Assembly: GCF_023702125.1 (NCBI RefSeq)
Contig: NZ_CP098415.1
Coordinates: 2,790,001 to 2,854,000, forward strand
Direction: 5' to 3'
Source: Halorubrum hochsteinianum
GTDB taxonomy: Archaea; Halobacteriota; Halobacteria; Halobacteriales; Haloferacaceae
DNA: 64,000 nt
Made by a program: the position numbers and the translations under genes
In this document: piece after piece, positions 7,634 through 16,108 of the stretch
Layout: the number at the start of each line of letters is the position of its first letter
How positions within the stretch are numbered: the first letter of the stretch is position 1
Notes under the pieces: generated by a model
Database searches by the model: none
What the model saw: the letters and a program-made list of their open reading frames with translations, nothing else
What the model was told of the DNA's origin: nothing

Positions 7634-7842
7634 CGGTCCGCTGACTCCCTCCTTGCGGGGCGGAAAGCGGAACGAGACACGAGCGAACGCTCACGGTCTC
7701 CCCGCCCCGCGAGGTCGACCGTGAACCCCTCCTCTGCCGGCTGTGGCAGCTGGACGGCCGTGTGATCCCCCACGAGAATACGCTCGGGCGGTCGAGACGC
7801 CCCGTCGCGCCCCGGGTCTTCACCTGCTGGTGTGGCCACCAT
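7630..7842 (-). CDS. Possible small protein translationally coupled to the M20 peptidase (70 aa)
   Basis: This frame begins MVATPAGEDP at ATG 7842, 28 nt downstream of a good TATA box (CTTTAAT, minus strand), and its TGA overlaps the M20 start codon. Position and promoter argue that it is translated. I do not recognise the sequence. A stretch PPERILVGD recalls the TOBE end of ABC-transporter ATPases, so it could be a decayed fragment, but that is weak. The C-terminal third is rich in Arg and Ser and looks non-conserved. It may instead be a leader for the peptidase gene. Confidence 0.4.
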   Translation of the reverse strand: MVATPAGEDPGRDGASRPPERILVGDHTAVQLPQPAEEGFTVDLAGRGDRERSLVSRSAFRPARRESADR

Positions 7843-7866
7843 GGACGAAGATAGGATAGCAGGGCG

Positions 7867-7895
7867 ATTAAAGTTGTTCCCACATCCCACAATAC
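7867..7895 (-). promoter_or_regulatory. Promoter of the M20 operon with GTATTGTG box
   Basis: On the minus strand CTTTAAT (7867-7873) is centred about 28 nt before ATG 7842. GTATTGTG (7888-7895) sits about 15 nt upstream of it, in the same geometry as the thioredoxin promoter. Confidence 0.5.
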
Positions 7896-8258
7896 TCTAT
7901 CGGAAGCGGCTGGACTAGAAGGTAACATCCATACAAACACGTCTTACGAAAGACCTCTAAGAAATGTCTGTGTTAAAACTCCAATATAGCACATGAGTGG
8001 GGCTCCCGATTGACTTGATACGGATCGGCCCGGACGACGTCGGCGAAGGGCGACCCTCAGAATGGGCCACGAGGACGCAGCCGAACGCGTCCGAGCGTGT
8101 TCGCGGACGCCGGCGGCGTCACGGTCGGGTTCTCGGTCCCCAGGCTGCTCAGCAAAACTGTCGGCGCTGGTCGCGATCCACCGGTTCAGCGACGTGCGAT
8201 CGCGCGCACCCCTGACGCATTGTTTATACACGACGTACCGGTGTCTCGCGAATGCGAT

Positions 8259-8277
8259 CCGTTCGAAGAACGAACGG
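8259..8277. repeat. Hairpin at the edge of the tRNA 3'-end copy
   Basis: CCGTTCG (8259-8265) and CGAACGG (8271-8277) form a 7-bp stem with an AAGAA loop. It ends where the duplicated tRNA 3' end begins. It could be a terminator of the tRNA transcript or part of an attachment site. Confidence 0.4.
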
Positions 8278-8296
8278 GCGCTACAGGATTTGAACC
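8276..8296 (-). repeat. Direct copy of the tRNA-Arg 3' end (att-like)
   Basis: The 21 bases 8276-8296 repeat exactly 8377-8397, the acceptor and T-arm 3' half of tRNA-Arg, 101 bp away. Exact copies of a tRNA 3' end are the usual trace left by integrase-mediated insertion. Only about 80 bp remain between the copies and no integrase is present, so any element has been lost. Confidence 0.55.
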
Positions 8297-8375
8297 TCGG
8301 TCGGAGCGAAGCACCTCCCAGCTTCAAATCCTCCGGCCCAGTTTCGACTCCTCACTTCGTTCGTCGTCAGAAACA

Positions 8376-8450
8376 TGGGCGCTACAGGATTTGAACCCGT
8401 GGCAACTTGGTCCGAAGCCAAGCACTCTGTCCAAACTGAGCTAAGCGCCC
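8376..8450 (-). tRNA. tRNA-Arg (anticodon TCG)
   Basis: The minus strand folds into a complete cloverleaf: acceptor GGGCGCT/AGCGCCC, D-arm with GCTCAGTTTGGACAGAGT, anticodon stem CTTGG/CCAAG with loop CTTCGGA (anticodon TCG, reading CGA), and T-arm ACGGGTTCAAATCCTGT. The discriminator base is A and CCA is not encoded. No intron. Its 3' half is duplicated 101 bp downstream. Confidence 0.95.
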
Positions 8451-8783
8451 GTGCCTCAGGTTACTTCCGAGACCGTGTTAAGTCCCGCGATTCGAAATCG
8501 GGGCCGCGTACTCGGCCGGGGAACGCTCCCGTCTCACCGGGCGGTAAATTAGCGGATGTGACACGTCGGGGCCCGCCGGCGGCGTTCGGTCTCGCTCTCG
8601 CGACCGGATCCGACGGTTCAACCGTTTCGGGGACGCACGCAGGCGCGATGCGGGCTTACGCGTGGCGATCAAAAAGAATATTATTCGGAGCGGGCATGTT
8701 TCGGTAGTAGATGTGTCCTGGTCGCACGGCCTCACAGCCGAACGAGCGGCTCGCGCCGACGTCGTCGCCCCCGAGGTGCGTCC
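8451..8783. other. Intergenic region between tRNA-Arg and the RecA-fold gene
   Basis: No gene with recognisable motifs. An AT-rich stretch AAAAAGAATATTATT at about 8669-8683 may be a promoter, but it lies about 100 nt before the next ATG. Nothing else was found. Confidence 0.4.
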
Positions 8784-9383
8784 ATGTATGAGCTGACGCC
8801 GCATTTCGACGCCGAGGTCGAACCCGGGACCAACATCCTGTTGACCGGTCCGCCGCTGAGCGGGAAGCGGTCCATCATGATGGACGTCCTCGCCGCGGGC
8901 ACCGACCGCGACGAGGGGGCCATCGTGGTCACCACGAAGGACGGTGCCGACCGGGTGCTCCGCGACTACGAGAAGCGGACGCCCTACGAGGGCAAGCCCG
9001 TCGCGGTCGTCGACTGCGTCACGCGCCAGCAGGGCGGCGAGATCGTCGAGTCCGACCGTATCAAGTACGCCTCCTCGCCGGTCGACATGACCGGCATCGG
9101 GATCAAGCTCTCGGAGTTCCTCCAGGCGTTCGGCGACCGGGGCATCGAGCAGAACCGCGTGATGGTCCACTCGCTGTCGACGCTTTTGATGTACTCGGAC
9201 CTCCAGACCGTGTTCCGGTTCCTCCACGTGTTCACGGGACGCGTCCAGAGCGTCGACGGACTGGGCCTGTACAGCATCGACTCGACGGCCCACGACGACC
9301 AGGCGATGAACACGCTCAAACAGCTGTTCGACGGGATCATCACGGTCACCGAGGACGGCGAACCGGAGATCCGGCTCGCCTGA
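8784..9383 (+). CDS. RecA/KaiC-fold ATPase-like regulatory protein (199 aa)
   Basis: Single RecA-superfamily domain. Residues 22-30 (GPPLSGKRS) form a P-loop in which the usual GKT/GKS is GKRS; a Walker B-like strand is the later NRVMVHSLSTLL. Haloarchaea carry many such short KaiC/RAD55-like proteins, often linked to signal transduction and gene regulation rather than recombination. ATP binding is plausible; function is unknown. It is followed after 115 bp by the CoA-binding protein. Confidence 0.75.
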   Translation: MYELTPHFDAEVEPGTNILLTGPPLSGKRSIMMDVLAAGTDRDEGAIVVTTKDGADRVLRDYEKRTPYEGKPVAVVDCVTRQQGGEIVESDRIKYASSPVDMTGIGIKLSEFLQAFGDRGIEQNRVMVHSLSTLLMYSDLQTVFRFLHVFTGRVQSVDGLGLYSIDSTAHDDQAMNTLKQLFDGIITVTEDGEPEIRLA

Positions 9384-9402
9384 CCGGCCAGTGGCCGTCG
9401 AG

Positions 9403-9462
9403 GGTCTCACCGCCGAGCGTCTCGCCGCTGAGGTTCTCGTCGCCGAGGTTCTCGTCGCCGGG
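9403..9462. repeat. Four imperfect 15-bp tandem repeats
   Basis: Units at 9403-9417, 9418-9432, 9433-9447 and 9448-9462 share the pattern G(G/T)TCTC.(C/T)CGCCGAG; units 3 and 4 are nearly identical. The array fills the gap before the CoA-binding protein gene. Reading it as protein would give a repeated LxAEVLVAE peptide without a good start. Confidence 0.6.
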
Positions 9463-9498
9463 GATGCGTTTAATCGGGTCGCGCTCGAAGCGCCGCGT

Positions 9499-9921
9499 AT
9501 GCTCATCACCGACGACGAGGGGCTCGACCGACTGCTCGACGCGGAGACGATCGCCGTCGTCGGCTGTTCGACGACGCCCGGGAAGGCCGCTCACGACGTG
9601 CCCGAATACCTCCAAGACCGCGGCTACCGCGTGATCCCGGTGAACCCCTACGCGGACGAAGTACTCGGCGAGCCGGCGTACGACTCCCTCGGCGAGATCG
9701 AGGAGGCGATCGATCTCGTCGACGTGTTCCGTCCGAGCGAGGAGGTGCCGGAGATACTCGACGCCGTCCGCGAGCGACACGGGTCACGCGGTGACGCGGG
9801 CGCGGCGTGGCTCCAGCTCGGGATCAGTCACGACGAGGCGGCCGCGGACGCGGCGGCCGACGGGATCGACGTGGTCCAAGACCGGTGTATCAAGGTCGAA
9901 CACGGGCGACTGCGGGGGTAA
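9499..9921 (+). CDS. CoA-binding domain protein, YccU type (140 aa)
   Basis: Rossmann-type CoA-binding domain: the glycine-rich start IAVVGCSTTPGKAAHDVPEYL (motif split here around Gly21), then GYRVIPVNPYADEVLGEPAYDSL and the C-terminal DRCIKVEH, all diagnostic of this family. It resembles the N-terminal half of acyl-CoA synthetases but stands alone. The family binds CoA; its role is unknown. ATG 9499 is preferred over an upstream in-frame start that would include the tandem repeat. Confidence 0.85.
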   Translation: MLITDDEGLDRLLDAETIAVVGCSTTPGKAAHDVPEYLQDRGYRVIPVNPYADEVLGEPAYDSLGEIEEAIDLVDVFRPSEEVPEILDAVRERHGSRGDAGAAWLQLGISHDEAAADAAADGIDVVQDRCIKVEHGRLRG

Positions 9922-9957
9922 CCGGGCTCAGACGACGCCGCGCCGACGATCGCCCCG

Positions 9958-10938
9958 CTACCCCTCCCACTCCTCGAAGCTCCGGTAGACGCCCTTCGAG
10001 AGGTAGCGCTCGGAGGAGTCGCAGAAGATAGTGACGACGGCGTCGTGCGGGGCGTCGATCTCGCCGTCGCGGATGTCGCGGGCGACGCGCTTCGCGGCGA
10101 GGGAGTTCGCGGCCGCCGAGGAGGCGACGAGCTGCCCCTCCTCGGCCGCGAGCCGTCCCATCTCCTCGTGGACCTCGCGGTCGTCGATCGCCTGGACCTC
10201 GTCGACGAGGGCGGGCTCGAACAGCTCGTTCGTGTCGATGTCGTGGGTGCCGATCCCCTCGGTCTTGTACTCCTCGTGGTCGACGTCCTCGCCGAAGAAC
10301 TCGCGGTACGCCGAGCCGGCCGGCTCGACCGCGGTGACGTGCGTGTCCGCGTCCGCCTCCCGGAAGTACCGGGCCATACCCATCAGCGTCCCGGCGGTAC
10401 CGCAGCCGGCGACGACCGCGCCCACCTCGCCGTCGAGCGCCTCGTCGATCTCGGGGGCGGTCGTCTCGTAGTGCGCCTCGGCGTTGAGCGGGTTCGAGAA
10501 CTGCTGGGGGACGACGGCGTCGTCGAGCTCCTCCGCGATCTCGTGGGCGCGCTCGATCGCGAGCTCCATCCCCTCCTTGCTCGGGGTGTTCACGACCTCC
10601 GCGCCGAGCGCGCGCATGAGCTGCTGTTTCTCCACCGAGAAGCGCTCGGGAACGACGAAGATCGCGTTCAGGCCGAGTTGGCCCGCCGCGACCGCGATCC
10701 CGATGCCGGTGTTACCGGCGGTCGGCTCGATCACGGTGCCGCCCTCGCCGACGTCGCCGCGTTCCAGCATCCGTTCGAGCATGTACTTGCCGATGCGGTC
10801 CTTGATGCTCGCGCCGGGGTTGAACGTCTCCAGCTTGGCGTACACCGGCACCTCGTCGGGCGAGTCGTGGACGCGGACGAGCGGCGTCTCGCCGACGGTC
10901 TCCAACACCGACGAGAGGGGCTCGGCGTGCGTGGTCAT
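9958..10938 (-). CDS. cysK: PLP-dependent cysteine synthase family protein (326 aa)
   Basis: Fold type II PLP enzyme. The cofactor lysine is in NPGASIKDRIG (near residue 47), the substrate loop is EPTAGNTGIG, and the phosphate-binding loop is GCGTAGTL. The C-terminal SER motif follows FCDSSERYLSKG. O-acetylserine (or O-phosphoserine) sulfhydrylase would make cysteine from sulfide; a cystathionine beta-synthase role cannot be excluded. Start at ATG 10938 (MTTHAEPLSS) matches the family; the frame stays open upstream through GC-rich repeats, which is not coding evidence. Divergent from thrS. Confidence 0.88.
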   Translation of the reverse strand: MTTHAEPLSSVLETVGETPLVRVHDSPDEVPVYAKLETFNPGASIKDRIGKYMLERMLERGDVGEGGTVIEPTAGNTGIGIAVAAGQLGLNAIFVVPERFSVEKQQLMRALGAEVVNTPSKEGMELAIERAHEIAEELDDAVVPQQFSNPLNAEAHYETTAPEIDEALDGEVGAVVAGCGTAGTLMGMARYFREADADTHVTAVEPAGSAYREFFGEDVDHEEYKTEGIGTHDIDTNELFEPALVDEVQAIDDREVHEEMGRLAAEEGQLVASSAAANSLAAKRVARDIRDGEIDAPHDAVVTIFCDSSERYLSKGVYRSFEEWEG

Positions 10939-11045
10939 AGTCCGGCAAAGGTTGCCGCGGGATTTGTGTGTTGCCATCGCTCCGTCCGGATCCGCGGCTC
11001 CGGGGCGGCGGCGTGGCTTGCCGGGAGCCGGTCGGCGAGCGTGTG

Positions 11046-11132
11046 ACGGGGCGGCCGCAGCGCGGCTACGACGGACGCACCACGGGGCGGCCGCAGCCCG
11101 GCTACGACGGACGCACCACGGGGCGGCCGCAG
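11046..11132. repeat. 36-bp tandem repeat, about 2.4 copies, between cysK and thrS
   Basis: Units 11046-11081 and 11082-11117 are nearly identical (one base differs, CGCGG versus CCCGG), and a third partial unit covers 11118-11132. Each contains GGGGCGGCCGC, a NotI-like palindrome. 36 bp keeps all reading frames open. It lies between the two divergent genes and upstream of the thrS TATA box. Confidence 0.85.
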
Positions 11133-11196
11133 ACGGGGGCGCGACGGCGGCCGCCGGGGCCGCCCGCGTGTGCGAACGCGCGCCGCGGATCGAACA

Positions 11197-11205
11197 CACT
11201 TATGA
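11197..11205 (+). promoter_or_regulatory. TATA box of thrS
   Basis: CACTTATGA is centred 28 nt before the ATG at 11229, the spacing of a leaderless haloarchaeal mRNA. It overlaps a possible upstream ATG at 11202, which argues against that start. Confidence 0.5.
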
Positions 11206-11228
11206 CGGTCGTCCGGCTCCGACACTGT

Positions 11229-13178
11229 ATGAGCGAGACCGATGCGGAGGCCGAGGTGACGGTCGTCCTGCCGGACGGATCAGAGCTGACCGTTCCGGCG
11301 GGGTCGACAGTCGAGGACGTCGCCTTCGAGATCGGCCCCGGGCTCGGTCGCGACACCGTCGCGGGGAAGATCGACGGCGAGCTCGTCGAGAAGTACGCCG
11401 CGGTCCACGACGGCGCGCGGATCGAGATCGTCACCGACCAGTCCGACGAGTACCTCACGGTGTTGCGCCACTCCGCGGCCCACGTGTTCGCGCAGGCGCT
11501 TCAGCGGCTCCGCCCCGAGGCGACGCTGACGATCGGCCCCGCGACCGACGAGGGGTTCTACTACGACGTGACCGACGTCGACCTCGACGAGGACGATCTG
11601 GCCGCCATCGAGGACGAGATGGACGAGATCATCGCGGCCGACTACGACATCGAGCGCGAGGTCCGGTCGCGCGAGGCGGCGAAGGAGACCTACGCCGACA
11701 ACGAGTACAAACGGCAGATCTTAGACGAGGAGGCCGACGGCGAGGAGGTCACGTTCTACGTCCAGGACGGCTGGGAGGACCTCTGTCAGGGCCCGCACGT
11801 GGAGTCGACCGGCGAGGTCGGCGCGGCGACGCTGCTCGAGGTATCGGCCGCCTACTGGCGCGGCGACGAGGAGAACGACTCGCTGACGCGGGTGTACGGG
11901 ACCGCCTTCGCGAGCGAGTCCGACCTGGAGGAGTACCTCGAACTGCGCGAGCAGGCCCAGGAGCGCGACCACCGGAAGATCGGACAGGAGATGAACCTCT
12001 TCTCGATCCCGACGGTGACCGGGCCGGGGCTCCCGCTGTACCACCCGCCGGGCAAGACCGTGCTCCGGGAGCTCTCCGACTTCGCGAACGAGCTCAACCG
12101 CGACCACGGCTACGAGGAGGTCGAGACGCCCCACGTGTTCCGGACGGAGCTGTGGAAGCAGTCGGGCCACTACGAGAACTACAAGGACGACATGTTCCTC
12201 CTCGACGTGAACGACGAGGAGTACGGCCTGAAGCCGATGAACTGCCCGGGCCACGCGACCATCTTCGACCAGCAGTCGTGGTCGTACCGCGACCTCCCGC
12301 AGCGCTACTTCGAGAACGGGAAGGTGTACCGGAAAGAGCAGCGCGGCGAGCTGTCGGGACTGTCGCGCGTCTGGTCGTTCACCATCGACGACGGTCACCT
12401 GTTCGTCCGGCCGGACCAGATCCGTCAGGAGATCGAGTCGGTGATCGAGATGATCTTCGAGGTCGTCGAGACGCTCGATCTGGAGGTCGAGGTCGCGCTG
12501 GCGACCCGGCCCGACAAGTCGGTCGGCGGCGACGAGATCTGGGAGTCCGCCGAGGAGCAGCTCCGCGACGTGCTGGAGTCCGGCGGCTACGACTACGACG
12601 TCGAGCCCGGCGACGGTGCCTTCTACGGCCCGAAGATCGACTTCGGCTTCGAGGACGCGCTCGGTCGCGTCTGGGACGGGCCGACGGTCCAGCTCGACTT
12701 CAACATGCCCGAGCGGTTCGACCTCACCTACACGGGCGAGGACAACGAGGACCACCAGCCCGTGATGATCCACCGGGCGCTGTACGGCAGCTACGAGCGC
12801 TTCTTCATGGTCCTGATCGAGCACTTCGACGGGAACTTCCCGCTGTGGCTCGCGCCCGAGCAGGTCCGGATCCTCCCCGTCTCCGACGAGACGCTCGGCT
12901 ACGCGCACCGCGTGAAGAACGCCCTCGAAGACGAGGGGTTCCGCGTCGAGGTGGAGGACCGCGACTGGACGGTCGGCCGCAAGATCCGCGCGGGCCACGA
13001 CGACCGGCTCCCCTACATGGTCATCGTCGGCGACGACGAGCAGGAGGCGGGGACCGTCTCCGTCCGCGACCGCTTCGAGAACCAGCGCGGCGACGTCGAC
13101 CTCGACGACTTCGTCGACCACCTCGTCGAGGAGCGCGCGGAGAAGCGGACGGAGCCGGACTTCGTCGACGCCGAGTGA
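11229..13178 (+). CDS. thrS: Threonyl-tRNA synthetase (649 aa)
   Basis: Charges tRNA-Thr. All parts of the bacterial-type enzyme are present. A TGS domain occupies about residues 8-70. The editing (SAD) domain has [11 protein letters not shown] near 82 and a GPHVEST-type zinc-site element near 190. The class II core has MNCPGH near 338 and the motif-2 loop [15 protein letters not shown] near 375. A C-terminal anticodon-binding domain starts near 540. Full length. The start is fixed by the TATA box 28 nt upstream; ATG 11202 is in frame but overlaps the TATA box. Confidence 0.97.
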   Translation: MSETDAEAEVTVVLPDGSELTVPAGSTVEDVAFEIGPGLGRDTVAGKIDGELVEKYAAVHDGARIEIVTDQSDEYLTVLRHSAAHVFAQALQRLRPEATLTIGPATDEGFYYDVTDVDLDEDDLAAIEDEMDEIIAADYDIEREVRSREAAKETYADNEYKRQILDEEADGEEVTFYVQDGWEDLCQGPHVESTGEVGAATLLEVSAAYWRGDEENDSLTRVYGTAFASESDLEEYLELREQAQERDHRKIGQEMNLFSIPTVTGPGLPLYHPPGKTVLRELSDFANELNRDHGYEEVETPHVFRTELWKQSGHYENYKDDMFLLDVNDEEYGLKPMNCPGHATIFDQQSWSYRDLPQRYFENGKVYRKEQRGELSGLSRVWSFTIDDGHLFVRPDQIRQEIESVIEMIFEVVETLDLEVEVALATRPDKSVGGDEIWESAEEQLRDVLESGGYDYDVEPGDGAFYGPKIDFGFEDALGRVWDGPTVQLDFNMPERFDLTYTGEDNEDHQPVMIHRALYGSYERFFMVLIEHFDGNFPLWLAPEQVRILPVSDETLGYAHRVKNALEDEGFRVEVEDRDWTVGRKIRAGHDDRLPYMVIVGDDEQEAGTVSVRDRFENQRGDVDLDDFVDHLVEERAEKRTEPDFVDAE

Positions 13179-13232
13179 CTCCGGCCTCCGGGCTCGTCGG
13201 GTGAAGGGTAGGATCGCTCCGCGGCGGGGCGA

Positions 13233-14759
13233 TCACTCGTCGGCGAACTCGACGCCCTCGAACTCGAATCGCGCCCCGCCGTCCCGTCCGTCCGTCACCG
13301 ACACCGTCCAATCGTGGGCGGCCGCGATCTCCGCGACGATGCTCAGCCCGAAGCCGGTGCCCTCGTCGCTCGTCGTGAACCCGGTCTCGAACACCTCCTC
13401 GCGCTGCGCCTCGGGGATCCCGGGGCCGTCGTCCGCCACGGCGAAGCCGACCGCGTCCGGGAGCGATTCGACCCGCACCGTCACGTCCGACCCGCCGTGG
13501 TCGATCGAGTTGCGGAACAGGTTTTCGAGGAGCTGTCGCAGCCGCGACTCGTCGGCGCGGATCCCGGTCCGGTCGAGTTCGATCGAGAGCTCGGCGTCGG
13601 CCGTCTCGGCGGTCGACCACGCGTTCCGAGCGGTCTCGGCGAGGTCGACGTCGACGAACTCCTCGACCTGAACGCCGTCCCGGGCCAGGGTGAGGAGGTC
13701 GTCGATCAGGGTCTTCATCCGCGTCAGCGACCGCTCGATCGGCGCGATCCGCTCGCTGTCGGACTCCGCGGCGAGCAGGTCGAGATGCCCCATCGCCGTG
13801 TTCAGCGGGTTCCGGAGGTCGTGGCTCACGACGCTCGCGAACTCGTCGAGCCGGTCTCGCTCGCGTTCGAGCCGCGCCGCCGCGCGCTGTCGCTCCAGTT
13901 CGTAGCTCACCCACCGCGTCAGCAGTTCGACGAACGTCCGCTGCGTGTCGGTGAACGGCTTGCCGCGGGGCGTCGTGGCGGCGAAACAGAGCGTGCCGTA
14001 CCGCTCGCCGTCCACCTCGACTCTCCCGCCGATGTACGTCTCCAGTCCGAACGTCTCGTAGGCCGGGTCGCCGGCCCATCCCTCCTCGGACGCGTTGACG
14101 ACGGTCAACAGGTCGTCTCGCTCGATCGTTCGCTTACAGTACGCCTCGTCGAGCGGACAGGACTTTCCGGGCTGTAGCAGGGGGTGTTCGGCGTGGGACA
14201 CCTCGACGTGTTGGGTCCCGTCCTCGATCCGCGTGAGGAACCCGTTCGGCACGTCGAGGTACTCGCAGCCGAGCGTCAGTATCGCCTCGACCTTCTCTTC
14301 GAAGGAGCGCTCGTGGTCCGACGAGACCGCGTAGAGCCGCTGGATCGCGCGGAGGCTCTCCCGCTGTCGCCGCTCCAGTTCGCGCTGCTCGGTGACGTCG
14401 CGCAGGTACACGGAGAGGCCGCTCTCGGAGGGAAAGACGCGCGCCTCGAACCAGGTGTCCAGCGGCTCGTAGTACGAGTCGAACGAGACCGGCTCCTGCG
14501 TCTCCATGGCGCGGTGGTACTGGTCGTAGAACTCCGTCTCGGTGGAGCCGGGTATCGAGTCCCAGATGTTACGCCCCTCGACCGACTCCCCCGGACCGAC
14601 AGCGCCGTCGCTCATCGCGGACCGCAGGATCCGGCGGCCCTGCTCGTTCGAGTAGGCGACCGTCCAGTCCGCGTCGAGGGCGAAGAACCCGTCCGCCATC
14701 CGGTCGAGGACGGCTTGGAGGTCCTGATCTGACGCCGATGCGCGCGGGTGGCCGGACAT
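13233..14759 (-). CDS. PAS-GAF sensor histidine kinase (508 aa)
   Basis: Soluble sensor kinase. A PAS domain (about 15-140) is followed by a GAF domain (about 150-300), whose LDEAYCKRTIERDD and YIGGRVEVDGERYGTLCF motifs belong to the haloarchaeal GAF group. The HisKA phospho-acceptor is in VVSHDLRNPLN (near 325), and the HATPase has the N-box NLFRNSIDHGG and the G-boxes VADDGPGIP and GTGFGLSI. No membrane segment was seen, so it senses something in the cytosol. No response regulator is adjacent. Start at MSGHPRAS (14759). Confidence 0.9.
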   Translation of the reverse strand: MSGHPRASASDQDLQAVLDRMADGFFALDADWTVAYSNEQGRRILRSAMSDGAVGPGESVEGRNIWDSIPGSTETEFYDQYHRAMETQEPVSFDSYYEPLDTWFEARVFPSESGLSVYLRDVTEQRELERRQRESLRAIQRLYAVSSDHERSFEEKVEAILTLGCEYLDVPNGFLTRIEDGTQHVEVSHAEHPLLQPGKSCPLDEAYCKRTIERDDLLTVVNASEEGWAGDPAYETFGLETYIGGRVEVDGERYGTLCFAATTPRGKPFTDTQRTFVELLTRWVSYELERQRAAARLERERDRLDEFASVVSHDLRNPLNTAMGHLDLLAAESDSERIAPIERSLTRMKTLIDDLLTLARDGVQVEEFVDVDLAETARNAWSTAETADAELSIELDRTGIRADESRLRQLLENLFRNSIDHGGSDVTVRVESLPDAVGFAVADDGPGIPEAQREEVFETGFTTSDEGTGFGLSIVAEIAAAHDWTVSVTDGRDGGARFEFEGVEFADE

Positions 14760-14911
14760 GCGTGCCAGTACGTGACGATCCGGTTTAGTTGGCCCGGATC
14801 GGCGTTTAGCCGGCTCGGACCGACGTTCGGTCGACCGGATCGGCGCTCGGGACTCCGGTGACGCGGGCGGTTCCGTCGGGTTTTTTGACGGCGGTCGCCG
14901 GAATTGGACGC

Positions 14912-16084
14912 ATGTCAAATCGGCACGCCGAGCCCGACGCCGCGGAGCGACCCCCCGACGTCGGGGAGCTGACGCCGCCGGATCGCACACTGATGGGCCC
15001 CGGTCCGAGCGACGTACACCCGCGCGTCCTCAAGGCGATGAGCACCCCGCTCGTCGGCCACCTCGACCCCTCGTTCGTCGAGATCATGGACGAGGTTCAG
15101 GAGCTGTTGCGGTACACGTTCCGGACGGACAACCGGTGGACGATCCCCGTCTCGGGGACCGGTTCGGCGTCGATGGAGGCCGCGATCGGCAACCTCGTCG
15201 AGCCGGGCGACACGATGTTGGTCCCGACGAACGGCTACTTCGGCGGGCGGATGAAGTCGATGGCCGAGCGCGCGGGCGGCGACGTGGTCGAGGTGGACGC
15301 GCCGTGGGGCGAACCGCTCGACCCGGTCGACGTGGAGCGCGCCTTCGACGAGCACCAGCCGGACGTGTTCGGCTTCGTCCACGCGGAGACCTCCACGGGC
15401 GTCCGCCAGCCGGACGTCCCCGAACTGACCGACATCGCGCACGCCCACGACGCGTTCGTGATCGCCGACTGCGTCACGTCGCTGGGCGGCGTCGAACTGC
15501 GCGTCGACGACTGGGGGGTCGACGTCGCCTACTCCGGGCCGCAGAAGTGCCTCTCGTGTCCGCCGGGCGCGAGTCCGCTCACGCTCAACGACCGCGCGAT
15601 GAACAAGATCCTCGACCGCGACGAGCGGCCCCGGTCGTGGTACCTCGACCTCTCACTTTTGGAGGGGTACTGGGGCGACGACCGCTCGTACCACCACACC
15701 GCGCCGATCACGAACGTCTACGCGCTGCGCGAGGCGCTCCGCCTCGTCGCCGAGGAGGGGATCGAGGAGCGCTGGGCGCGCCACCGCGAGGTCGCCGGCG
15801 AGCTGAGGGCCGGCCTCCAAGAGCTGGGCCTCGAAATGAACGCGGCCGACGAGTACTGGCTCCCGAGCCTGAACGCTGTCCGCGTCCCCGACGGGATCGA
15901 CGACGGGGCCGTCATCGAGCACCTCCTCGCGGAGTACGACTTAGAGATCGCGTCCGGACTGGGCGATCTGGAAGGCGATATCTGGCGGATCGGCTGTATG
16001 GGCCACTCCGCCCGCCCCAAGAACGTCGAGTACGTCCTCGCTGCGCTGGAGGACGCGCTGGCGGCTCAGGGATACGAGGCGTAG
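14912..16084 (+). CDS. Alanine-glyoxylate / serine-pyruvate-type aminotransferase (390 aa)
   Basis: Class V PLP enzyme. The start MGPGPSDVHPRVL (near residue 29) and the PLP lysine in YSGPQKCLSCPPG are diagnostic of the AGT/serine-glyoxylate group. GTGSASMEA binds the cofactor phosphate, and IADCVTSLGG holds the cofactor Asp. It probably moves an amino group from Ala or Ser to glyoxylate or pyruvate; the donor cannot be fixed. ATG 14912 is chosen over an upstream in-frame start lacking conservation. Confidence 0.9.
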   Translation: MSNRHAEPDAAERPPDVGELTPPDRTLMGPGPSDVHPRVLKAMSTPLVGHLDPSFVEIMDEVQELLRYTFRTDNRWTIPVSGTGSASMEAAIGNLVEPGDTMLVPTNGYFGGRMKSMAERAGGDVVEVDAPWGEPLDPVDVERAFDEHQPDVFGFVHAETSTGVRQPDVPELTDIAHAHDAFVIADCVTSLGGVELRVDDWGVDVAYSGPQKCLSCPPGASPLTLNDRAMNKILDRDERPRSWYLDLSLLEGYWGDDRSYHHTAPITNVYALREALRLVAEEGIEERWARHREVAGELRAGLQELGLEMNAADEYWLPSLNAVRVPDGIDDGAVIEHLLAEYDLEIASGLGDLEGDIWRIGCMGHSARPKNVEYVLAALEDALAAQGYEA

Positions 16085-16108
16085 CCGCTGTCGACGACCG
16101 CGCGGAGA

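Larger units (their letters stand above)
7896..8375. other. Non-coding stretch with tRNA-derived repeats, no intact gene
   Basis: No convincing gene lies here. Open frames on both strands have no recognisable motif; one plus-strand stretch around 8097-8160 (FADAGGVTVGFSVPRLL) looks protein-like but has no start or partner, and may be a worn gene fragment. The right part contains a copy of the tRNA-Arg 3' end and palindromes listed separately. Confidence 0.5.

Noticed and set aside
11046-11132. Possible CRISPR array
   Set aside because: The units are directly adjacent with no spacers, and no cas genes are present.
10968-11228. N-terminal extension of ThrRS through the 36-bp repeats (frame open from 10968)
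   Set aside because: The frame is open only because the GC-rich 36-bp repeat has no stops; a TATA box at 11197-11205 and family length support the start at 11229.
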